Assembly (NCBI GenBank): GCA_947646735.1
Contig: CANTFK010000756.1
Coordinates: 1-64,000 of the forward strand
DNA: 64,000 nucleotides
Direction: 5' to 3'
Source: Peronospora farinosa
Taxonomy: Eukaryota > Oomycota > Peronosporomycetes > Peronosporales > Peronosporaceae
The position numbers were made by a program, and so were the translations under genes. Of the stretch, positions 1-8,108 are shown one piece after another; the stretch's first letter is position 1, and every line of letters starts with the position of its first letter. Below the pieces are notes generated by a model that saw only the letters and a list, made by a program, of their open reading frames with translations, did not search any database and was not told the DNA's origin.

Positions 1-542
1 GACTGACTAAAGTCTCTCTCCTAGTTCCTTAGAACAGGGTTACTTTCAGTCGTTTAATTAGTTCCTTAGAACTAAGTGGCTTTTAGCCTTAACTCTATTT
101 AGTTCTCTCGAACTAAGAGGCTTCCAGCCGAAAGTCTTCCTCTGGCTAAAGAGCTGTGCAGCTCCGCTACATTGCAAGGTGTTGAAGGCAAGGGTTATAC
201 CCTGTGCCGGTAAGTTGCGACCGCACCCGAATTGGCTAATGTTGTGACATCTTAACATATGTGGCGAAGCGGGATAGACGAAGATTACAGACTAGACATG
301 GTATAGTCGTAGTTGACTCTTCGTACATATTAAAGCACTAGCGAAGGAGAGTAGTTAATGCTTAATATATTTCACTTTTACTTCTACCTCTACGTGCACT
401 ACTTCACTCCACTCTTACACACTTTAGACACGTCAATCTCTTCCAACAACCGCGATCGTCGTGTTTCTTCGATCTACAATGGGTACAGGCCTTCTAAGGT
501 ATCCCGCGATCCGGACCATGATCTTCATTACAAATCACTGCC
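1..542. other. Non-coding stretch with repeated short inverted motifs
   Basis: I see no credible gene here; open frames are short and lack any recognisable domain. Three copies of a 12 bp inverted motif (GTTC, four bases, GAAC) lie at 24-35, 61-72 and 102-113, each followed or flanked by ACTAAG-like sequence, so part of this stretch may be the edge of an old repetitive element. The stretch ends where the duplicated elicitin block begins at about 543. Confidence 0.4.
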
Positions 543-599
543 ATGGCTGTGCAGCATTAAATGGCCGTGCAGCATTAAAATGGCCGTGCAGCATTAAAA
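543..599. repeat. Three tandem copies of a 19 bp unit
   Basis: The unit ATGGCCGTGCAGCATTAAA occurs three times head to tail (about 543-560, 561-579, 580-598; the first copy differs by one base and is one base shorter). The corresponding place in the downstream block, at 6238-6258, carries a single copy. The array sits exactly at the left edge of the segmental duplication, so it either arose with the breakpoint or expanded after it. Confidence 0.85.
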
Positions 600-639
600 T
601 AGCCGCGCCAACAATCGAATAGACGACCGTGTTAATACA

Positions 640-1727
640 TCATGCGACAATGGCGTCACCAATATGCACCCTAACGTTCTTATCGAAGGTATTGGGTCGA
701 GACAAAAACACTTGTTCACGAGTTGACGAATCAACGCGGGAGCGATTGAGCGTACACCATCTCGATCAATAATGCAGTGATCTCTTTATTTCGTCATGAC
801 GACGACAGCGACAATGAATGCCCAAGATGCGACGCTCGACATGAATCGTTGAGGCAGCACCAGGAGGATTCGTGCTGACGTTTTACGCTGATCTTGAAAA
901 GCCACTTGAACTCAACAAGAATGTCGAGGCTGTGGCGCAACTTCTGGCTTGTAGCTTACGCAGTTGCAATGCACTTACGATGAGTGCGTCAGGTCCAGCT
1001 CTCAGTACGAGAAAAACCTTGAGATCACGGTGGATCGATACACAGCAGCCTCGAGTCGACCACGTCACAACTTGAACGAGATCGAAGTGAGTCTGATACG
1101 GTGACAGACGAGCGTGAAGACTGTCTACGGTCGTGAGCACATGATCGCGACGCAGCTTGATGGGATGAAGTGATAGATCCAGAAATTGGAGCAAGCCAAC
1201 GATTGTCTTGCATCGCTCACACGACGATGGAGGATCCGTGCCTTATGTTGGAGCCTCAATCAAGGCACAATGTGCTCGTGCAGCATGAGAAGGAGGAGCT
1301 GCACCAGCTCCTCCTTTTCCCAGGGTGCATATCTTAGCCACCCTGGGCAAGGGATCCAGTGCCATGAGGTGCAAGTGCTAGCTATTTTCCGTGAATCGTC
1401 TCCTCAGCTGATGGGAGCGGCTTCCGTAGCCCCAGCTCAAGAAGCAAATCCTAGGAATGGCAGGAAGCGACAGAGACCGTCACTTGGAAGTACTGGAGAC
1501 TTGTACGTGTCGAAAGTTACAAGAGAGGGGAACGGTTTCCGCATTCTTTGAAAGGCTTTGGGGATTTCTGTGCGATCCCGAGCGCTCGTCGGCATTGACT
1601 TTTTGTGGAGATGGATGGATCAAGACATACATGAGCATGGTCTTCATACAAATGGTATCTCACTTTTCAATCGTACACAAGCGATAGAAGCACTGACCCT
1701 CCAACACCTCGAAGGTTGTACGACAAG
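640..1727. other. Upstream region of elicitin-like gene, copy A
   Basis: About 1.1 kb shared with 6294-7382. Frames such as 1186-1551 stay open in both copies, but the predicted peptides show no recognised domain and the surrounding frames are broken by stops, so this is probably promoter or an old decayed gene rather than coding sequence. It holds two adjacent perfect inverted repeats (1290-1316 and 1319-1347) that are listed separately. Confidence 0.5.
1290..1347. promoter_or_regulatory. Pair of adjacent perfect hairpins upstream of elicitin copy A
   Basis: Hairpin 1 has an 11 bp perfect stem (1290-1300 with 1306-1316; arm AAGGAGGAGCT) and a 5-base loop. Hairpin 2 has a 9 bp perfect stem (1319-1327 with 1339-1347; arm CCCAGGGTG) and an 11-base loop. 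Only two bases separate them. They lie about 380 bp before the elicitin start codon and are preserved without change in copy B. Function is unknown; terminator, small-RNA precursor, protein-binding site or relic are all possible. Confidence 0.7.
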
Positions 1728-2249
1728 ATGGAACGACTTACGGCGCTGTTGCTGTTGGCGCTTATCGGAAGCGGTATCGACGATATCAATGCTAAACCTT
1801 GTACCACGAAAGAACTGAGTGTCTTCAATGTGGTGTCTGACCAAGTGAACAAATGCCTCAAAGACAGCAAGCTGAATTTTCAACTTCCGCCGCGCTCGAG
1901 TCTCTCGAAAACGCAACAATCAGCTTTGTGCAAGTCAAAGCCCTGCCAGGAGATGATCGGTTCCGTCGATGACTTGGACATTCCTGTTTGTGAGTCTGCC
2001 TTTAACGAGAAGAACATGACCCTGCAAACGAGTCTCGATACGTTCGTGTCATCGTGCGACACGACCACGCCGGCTCCGTCTCCGATCAAGCGGCGTAAAT
2101 CGCTTGAGAAATCGTCTGGAAGCTCGGACTCGTTTTACAAGAAACGCGAACGCACGAACCTGGCGACTGCAGTCCAATTTGGAACGCTGCAGCAGGTAGT
2201 CGTGCTTTTGACGATGGGCATTCTGTCCGTGGGACTTGTGCTTCAGTGA
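1728..2249 (+). CDS. GPI-anchored elicitin-like protein, copy A
   Basis: Encodes 173 residues. Residues 1-22 form a signal peptide. The elicitin domain carries six cysteines (25, 43, 68, 73, 88, 110) with spacing 17-24-4-14-21. The C-x4-C-x14-C core is that of the family, while the outer spacings differ from canonical elicitins (23-23-4-14-23), so this belongs to the elicitin-like (ELL) group. A Pro/Ser/Lys-rich linker (about 111-150) precedes a hydrophobic C-terminus (about 152-173) typical of a GPI signal. Elicitins bind sterols and fatty acids and are seen by plants as molecular patterns; oomycetes such as Phytophthora do not make their own sterols. The ATG at 1728 is chosen because it begins the signal peptide and is conserved in copy B. 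It differs from copy B at five residues (19, 22, 92, 101, 173). Confidence 0.93.
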   Translation: MERLTALLLLALIGSGIDDINAKPCTTKELSVFNVVSDQVNKCLKDSKLNFQLPPRSSLSKTQQSALCKSKPCQEMIGSVDDLDIPVCESAFNEKNMTLQTSLDTFVSSCDTTTPAPSPIKRRKSLEKSSGSSDSFYKKRERTNLATAVQFGTLQQVVVLLTMGILSVGLVLQ

Positions 2250-2453
2250 GAAACGCTCGCAGCGCATTACGGTGGCCGACGTATTAAGAAGTTAGACGAA
2301 AGAAGCTAAGGACTTGAGTCTTCCAAACGTCAAATATATTTGTTTCCACCACCTTGTCTAGATTAGTCGCGTGCATTACGTCGGGACGAAAAAGTCTCCA
2401 CCGAGGTGCGAGACCTGGATATGTAGGAACAACACGCGAGACTAGATATTGCA

Positions 2454-2498
2454 CTACTTGTCTTTAGTAGATCTCGCCAGCACGGCACTATGCTGACC
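2454..2498 (-). pseudogene. Captured 3' tail of the RCC1 gene
   Basis: Reading the minus strand, the last 14 codons and stop of the RCC1 gene (8109-9677) are present with one Arg-to-Lys change. Homology stops inside the coding sequence at about 2498, with a few bases of shared sequence at the junction (AGCTGGT-like). It has no upstream coding region and cannot be a gene. It marks the right-hand breakpoint of the block duplication. Confidence 0.9.
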
Positions 2499-3015
2499 GA
2501 CCAGCTATATACACGACGAAATCCGAGCAGTAGTCCACGTCTTCGTACACGCACACCTCAAACACCGACGATGAGTAAGCCTTAGCTCACTGAGTGGAAC
2601 TCTGGCTGTAGCTGCTAATATGTGTGAAGCAGTCACTGTCGCAGTTGCTGTACAAATTCAAGAATGACTTGCAAGTCCACTTCTGCGCACAAGTGATAGC
2701 AAAAATCTGCGCGCGTGAACAAGTGGAGTGTGTGGCAAACGAACGTTTCGGTTTCCGTAGCACCTCTTACATGTAATGCTCACAAGGACGAGCGTATTGA
2801 TCACGGCGTAGTTCAATCATTGAAACCGTCTCCATGCTTCAAAAGGACGGTACTTGATGCAGTAGCCATTGCGGCAAGACGCAATGGTGAAGCCCTGGCA
2901 CGAACGAACAGCTTTGGGACAAAACGCGGTGCGACCAGCGAGCAATGGAAGGAGAAGAACGGTACCGCTCATTGCGCACCTCTTGTGCGACTTTATAAAG
3001 AAAGCTCTAGTGTTA
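2499..3015. other. Intergenic, no gene seen
   Basis: Unique sequence between the duplication breakpoint and the 3' end of the mitochondrial IF2 gene. The longest open frames (for example 2715-3053) overlap on both strands and show no domain, signal peptide or repeat that would support coding. Confidence 0.5.
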
Positions 3016-4967
3016 TTATCCACTTGTGGCGTCAAGCTGCTCAAAAGCAGTGACCTCTTCAATCAGTTCATGCACGGTAGAGCGCAATATAACTCGTACA
3101 CCTCTCTCTGTTGCTAGCTTTGCCTCGCGTTTACGCAGCTTTACGTTGAAACCGAATATAGGGCACTTGCCGTTGACGGCTACATCAATGTCCTTGACCG
3201 AAATGTTGCCGATGCCTAGTCGCACAGTCTGCACGCATATCACACAGGAATAAGGTAAACACAACACATCACCAACACTGTTCTTTACCTACACCATACC
3301 GAAATGCCAGACATCTCATCCACCGTGTCTTGGATACTAGCAAGCGACCCAGCGCCATCCGCTTTTACAATGATCGACTTCGTTTCGATCAGATCGTTTT
3401 CGTTGATAACATCATCTGCTTCGGCTACGTCTCCAACGCTTGTCACGTCTTGACCTTCCTCTTCAGCATCCATAGATGTGTATTCAGCATCAGACTCTGC
3501 AAGTACGCCATCAACAGCGGGGAGAAGGCAGTCATTAAACTCCAAGGCGAGTTCTCTGGCCACCAATAACAACAATCCGTTAGTAAAAATTAGTATGATA
3601 TCTCACATGGTACTATCACTTCTCATAGAATACCTCTGCTCAAGCACCTGCTTTGCACGTGCTTCAGAAAGCACAAAGAAACCGTGTTCATTCGGTGCAT
3701 CTACATTCTTTGACTTGTTCGAGTACGTGATATCGACGACTGTGCCAGGCAACGCACGCTTGACATCGCGTCCTTCAGCGTCCGACATGCTACGAACCAC
3801 GCCGTGAATCATGCCAGCTATGAAATGCTGCTTGGCTGCCAGCTTACCATTCTTGATCAACACACGTAGCACTGTTCCACGTCCCTTCACTGCCACACTT
3901 TCTAGCACAAGTCCCTCAGCGTGCGTTTGAGGTCCGACCAGCGCACCTAGCCTTTGATCACTTGCCAATCCACTCACCAGCTTCCACACAGTATGTCGCA
4001 AGTCATCCAGTCCAGCTCCCGTCTTCCCCGAAATGGACAGCACGGGGCTGTTCTGCAAAGCGACATACGAGCGCAGTTCATTCACAATGCTGTCAACCTG
4101 TCCTTTGCTATCTTCTCCAAACAAGTCCACCTTGTTGATACAAATCACAGCCGGCAGTCCAGCTTCCTCGATGGCACCAATTGACTCTTCCGTCTGTAGC
4201 AGTACACCTTCATCCGCTGCAACAATTAGCAGCACTGCATCTGCCACTTGTGCTGCACTCGTTCGCATCCGGAAAAAGTGAAAATGTCCAGGCGTATCCA
4301 AGAACGTCGCTTTTACGTCCTTCATTAGTATCGCTTCGCAAACATTGATCTTCTGCGTCATGCCATGCTTTTCCAAAGGCGCAATCTGCTTTAAGCTCGC
4401 CTCTGTTTGCTTCCTTAAGGTATCTATCAGCGTCGTCTTGCCATGGTCAACATGGCCCATGACAGCAATAACCGGCTGTCGAAGACCCAATATCTCCTCG
4501 TCAGACACCACTGACGGTTCCGACAGCTCTGGCTCCAAATCATCATATGCTATTTGAATCCCAAAGTGCTCGGCTACCTCCTGAGCCACTCGAAAGGGCA
4601 GAACAATCTGCTTCACACCTTTAAACTCGGCCGGTTGGTGATTCTTCGTCTTGAGGTAGAATCGACGGTTTGACTTGGTCACTGTATGCTTCAGCACTTT
4701 ATCTAATGGTTGACGCAGAGCTTTAGCTAAGTTACGGATACGAATAAAGGCTGGAATAGCTGGTGGTTGGTTACGCATTTCTAAAACACGTTGACGCTGC
4801 TCCAGTCGAATGCGCTCACGCTCTTGTGCCTGAGCTTCAATCTTAGCAATCCGAGCCATGTGATCTTTATGACGCTGCCGTCCACCACGGGCAGTACGTA
4901 ATAAGCGAGCGCCATTCACAGGCTCAAGCAACGACGCAGTCGGTCGAAGCAGCAGCAGCAGCAGCAT
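3016..4967 (-). CDS. Mitochondrial translation initiation factor IF-2
   Basis: Three exons on the minus strand: 4967-3634, 3555-3300, 3228-3016, giving 600 residues. Introns are 78 bp (3556-3633, with a CTAAC branch-like site) and 71 bp (3229-3299). The start at 4967 opens a Leu/Arg-rich mitochondrial presequence. The GTPase domain shows G1 GHVDHGKTT (about residue 170), G3 DTPGH, G4 NKVD and a G5 SGKTG, followed by the domain II beta-barrel and, in exon 2, the IF2 domain III start IIVKADGAGS. An acidic insertion of about 40 residues precedes domain III. The protein delivers formyl-Met-tRNA to the mitochondrial small subunit. It shares a 130 bp divergent promoter with the carrier gene at 5098. 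Confidence 0.93.
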
Positions 4968-5005
4968 TTTCGCGTGTTCGAAATTACTGACCAATCAACA
5001 AATGA

Positions 5006-5094
5006 GGTGACGTCGACGCCGTCACAGGGACCCAAAATTACCAAAAGGACATGACGTCGACATCGTCAGAGGTACCCAAATTACCAAAAAGAGA
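5006..5094. promoter_or_regulatory. Divergent promoter with duplicated palindromic TGACGTC element
   Basis: A 44 bp unit is tandemly duplicated (5008-5051 and 5052-5094). Each unit starts with a 17 bp imperfect palindrome, TGACGTCGACgcCGTCA at 5008-5024 and TGACGTCGACatCGTCA at 5052-5068, followed by a conserved CCCAAA-TTACCAAAA stretch. TGACGTCA-type sequences are classic bZIP (CRE) sites. The block occupies most of the 130 bp between the start codons of IF2 (4967, minus) and the carrier (5098, plus), so it may co-regulate both mitochondrial genes. Confidence 0.6.
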
Positions 5095-5097
5095 GAG

Positions 5098-6174
5098 ATG
5101 ACGTACGAAACGATGCTGGATCTTCGTGAGACCTTCTCGGGCGTCATGGGCGCCTGTTGTTGTGTGTATACAGGGCTTCCTTTTGAGGTAATAAAGGTGC
5201 GACTACAGACGCAAAGCAGCAGAAACGCGTACAAGGGCGTAACTGACGCCTTCCGTCGCATTACCACTGAAGAAGGCGTCGTCGCTCTCTGGAAAGGTGC
5301 AATCCCAGCGCTTTCTAGTTCTGTTATTGAAAACTCGGTACTTTTTAGTGCCAATGGTTTTGCCAACCGTGCTGTATTATCAATGTATACCAAGCAGTGC
5401 ATAGAGCATGAGAAAGAGTATCAGTTTTCGATATTACATGAAGGATGTATGGGAGCCTTCGCTGGCTGTTTCTCCGCGACGGTATTGATACAGAGATTAT
5501 GATGCTTCTTGTTGCAATTGCTAAGTCGCTGTCAATTGTAACAGGCAATTACAATACCGGAAAACATCAAGTGTAAGCTGCAGTTTCAACGTGGTCATTT
5601 AGGTGAAGGATGTACGTTTTTTCTTTCTGGCTGCAAATCTAGTTGAAGAGTTCTGTTGGACGAAATGATTGACTTGTGTGTAATTGTTGCTACTTATTTA
5701 GGTTACTATGGACCTTGGGACTGTTTGGTAAAGGTGGGCAAGGAAGAAGGTCTCAAGGGACTGTTTCGAGGGTACTCAGCACTCTTACTCCGTGACGTAC
5801 CTTTCAGCTTCTTCTTCTTTGGATCGTATCAAGCATTTACGTCTACAGTCGCCAAAGTGCTGGGTAAGGAATCCAAGAATGACCTGAACCCACTTGCGAT
5901 TCTTGCTAGCGGTGGCCTTGCCGGCGCTTCCAGTTGGGGCATCATGTTTCCCGCGGACGTGCTCAAGTCACGAATGCAGACGGCTAGCTCGACGGAACCG
6001 CTCTCTCTGCGGGGCGCCTTCCGTGCAGTCTACTCAGAGTTTGGTATCCACGGATTCTACCGCGGCTGGTCAGCCGCTGTATTGCGTGCGTTCCCGGCCA
6101 ACGGATCGCTTTTTCTTGGTGTAGAGATGACACACCGAATTTTTCGTTGGTTCGACGCGAAGTATACAGTCTAG
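5098..6174 (+). CDS. Mitochondrial carrier protein (SLC25 family)
   Basis: Three exons: 5098-5481, 5545-5611, 5702-6174, giving 307 residues, the usual family length. Introns are 63 and 90 bp. The three carrier repeats are each marked by the P-x-[DE]-x-x-[KR]-x-[KR]-Q signature: PFEVIKVRLQ in repeat 1, PENIKCKLQ in repeat 2 (formed only after splicing exon 1 to exon 2) and PADVLKSRMQ in repeat 3. The protein is an inner-membrane solute exchanger. The overall pattern is closest to the carnitine/ornithine-type subfamily, but the substrate is not established by what I can see. Its 3' end is followed directly by block copy B. Confidence 0.9.
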
Positions 6175-6293
6175 AAAGAAGCCGGCGGTGCTGAATGCTG
6201 CCAGTGAAAAGGGCTGCAACATATACGTTGCAGTGCCATGGCCGTGCAGCATTAGAGTAGCCGCGCCAACAATCGAATAGACGACCCTGTTAA

Positions 6294-7382
6294 TACATCA
6301 TGTGACGATGGCGTCACCAATATGCACCCTAACGTTCTTATCGAAGGTATTGGGTCGAGACAAATAATATTGGTTGACGAGTTGACGAATCAACGCGGGA
6401 GCAATTATGCGTACACCATCTCGATCAATAATGCAGTGGTCTCTTCATTTCGTCATGACGACGACAGCGACAATGAATGCCCAAGAAGTGACGTCCGATA
6501 TGAATCGTTGAGGCAGCACCAGGAGGATTCGCGCAGACGACGCCGATCTGAGAAGCCACTTGAACTCAACAAGAATGTCGAGGCTGTGGCGCTACTTCTG
6601 GCTTGTAGCTTACGCAGTTGCAATGCACTTACGATGAGTACGTCAGGTCCAGCTGTGAGTACGAAAAATCCTTAAAATCACGGTGGACCGATACACAGCA
6701 GCCTCGAGTCGACCACGTCACAACTTGACCGAAATCAAAGTGAGTGTGATACAGTGAAAGACGAGCATGAAGACTGCCTACGGCCGTGAGCACATGATCG
6801 CGACGCAGCTTGATGGGATGAAGTGATAGATCCAGAAATTGGAGCAATCCAACGATTGTCTTGCATCGCTCACACGACGATGGAGGATCCGTGCCTTATG
6901 TTGGAGCCTCAATCAAGGCACAATGTGCTCGTGCAGCATGAGAAGGAGGAGCTGCACCAGCTCCTCCTTTTCCCAGGGTGCATATCTTAGCCACCCTGGG
7001 CAAGGGATCCAGTGCCATGAGGTGCAAGTGATAGCTATTTTCCGTGAATCGTCTCCTCAGCTGATGGGAGCGGCTTCCGTAGCCCCAGCTCAAGAAGAAA
7101 ATATTAAGAATGGCAGGAAGCGACAGAGACCGTCACTTGGAAGTACTGAAGACTTGTACGTGTCGAAAGTTACAAGAGAGGGGAACGGTTTCCGCATTCT
7201 TTGAAAGGCTTTGGGGATTTCTGTGCGATCCCGAGCGCTCGTCGGCATTGACTTTTTGTGGAGATGGATGGATCAAGACATACATGAGCATGGTCGTTCC
7301 ATACAAATGGTATCTCACTTTTCAATCGTCCACAAGCGATAGAAGCACTGACCCTCCAACACCTCGAAGGTTGTACGACAAG
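6294..7382. other. Upstream region of elicitin-like gene, copy B
   Basis: Counterpart of 640-1727, with open but unrecognised frames (6322-6675, 6839-7204, and a frame from 7110 that runs into the elicitin gene). The continuity of that last frame with the elicitin is not conserved in copy A, so I do not accept the longer protein. Confidence 0.5.
6943..7000. promoter_or_regulatory. Pair of adjacent perfect hairpins upstream of elicitin copy B
   Basis: Same structure as at 1290-1347: stem 6943-6953 with 6959-6969 (11 bp), then stem 6972-6980 with 6992-7000 (9 bp). All paired bases and both loops are unchanged, although neighbouring bases differ between the copies. Confidence 0.7.
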
Positions 7383-7904
7383 ATGGAACGACTTACGGCG
7401 CTGTTGCTGTTGGCGCTTATCGGAAGCGGTATCGACGTTATCAATTCTAAACCTTGTACCACGAAGGAACTGAGTGTCTTCAATGTGGTGTCTGACCAAG
7501 TGAACAAATGCCTCAAAGACAGCAAGCTGAATTTTCAACTTCCGCCGCGCTCGAGTCTCTCGAAAACGCAACAATCAGCTTTGTGCAAGTCAAAGCCCTG
7601 CCAGGAGATGATCGGTTCCGTCGATGACTTGGACATTCCTGTTTGTGAGTCTGCCGTTAACGAGAAGAACATGACCTTGCAAATGAGTCTCGATACGTTC
7701 GTGTCATCGTGCGACACGACCACGCCGGCTCCGTCTCCGATCAAGCGGCGTAAATCGCTTGAGAAATCGTCTGGAAGCTCGGACTCGTTTTACAAGAAAC
7801 GCGAACGCACGAACCTGGCGACTGCAGTTCAATTTGGAACGCTGCAGCAGGTAGTCGTGCTTTTGACGATGGGCATTCTGTCCGTGGGACTTGTGCTTCC
7901 GTGA
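7383..7904 (+). CDS. GPI-anchored elicitin-like protein, copy B
   Basis: Encodes 173 residues with the same signal peptide, six-cysteine elicitin domain (25, 43, 68, 73, 88, 110), low-complexity linker and hydrophobic GPI-type tail as copy A. Differences from copy A are residues 19 (Val for Asp), 22 (Ser for Ala), 92 (Val for Phe), 101 (Met for Thr) and 173 (Pro for Gln). All six cysteines are kept, so both copies look functional. The gene converges on RCC1 with about 200 bp between stop codons. The first ATG that opens the signal peptide was chosen. Confidence 0.93.
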   Translation: MERLTALLLLALIGSGIDVINSKPCTTKELSVFNVVSDQVNKCLKDSKLNFQLPPRSSLSKTQQSALCKSKPCQEMIGSVDDLDIPVCESAVNEKNMTLQMSLDTFVSSCDTTTPAPSPIKRRKSLEKSSGSSDSFYKKRERTNLATAVQFGTLQQVVVLLTMGILSVGLVLP

Positions 7905-8108
7905 GAAACGCTCGCAGCGCATTACGGTGGCCGACGTATTAAGAAGTTAGACGAAAGAAGCTAAGGACTTGAGTCTTCCAAACGTCAAATATATTTGTTT
8001 CCACCACCTTGTCTAGATTAGTCGCGTGCATTACGTCGGGACGAAAAAGTCTCCACCGAGGCGCGAGACCTGGGTATGTAGGAACAACACGCGAGACTAG
8101 ATATTGCA

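Larger units (their letters stand above)
543..2498 (+). repeat. Segmental duplication, copy A (derived copy)
   Basis: About 1.95 kb is nearly identical to 6235-8152. The homology covers the 19 bp unit, a roughly 1.1 kb region upstream of the elicitin-like gene, the gene itself, its 3' flank, and the last 14 codons plus stop of the convergent RCC1 gene (minus strand, 2454-2498). Only a fragment of RCC1 is present here, whereas the other copy joins an intact RCC1 gene, so this is inferred to be the derived copy. Scattered substitutions and small indels separate the two copies, for example around 705-730 against 6361-6385. Confidence 0.9.

Noticed and set aside
1186..1551. A 121-residue frame repeated at 6839-7204.
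   Set aside because: It overlaps two perfect hairpins, has no domain, and its conservation is explained by the block duplication.
7110..7382. A 264-residue frame that would extend elicitin copy B upstream by 91 residues.
   Set aside because: It is not continuous in copy A, lacks a signal peptide at its start, and the conserved ATG at 7383 opens a good signal peptide.
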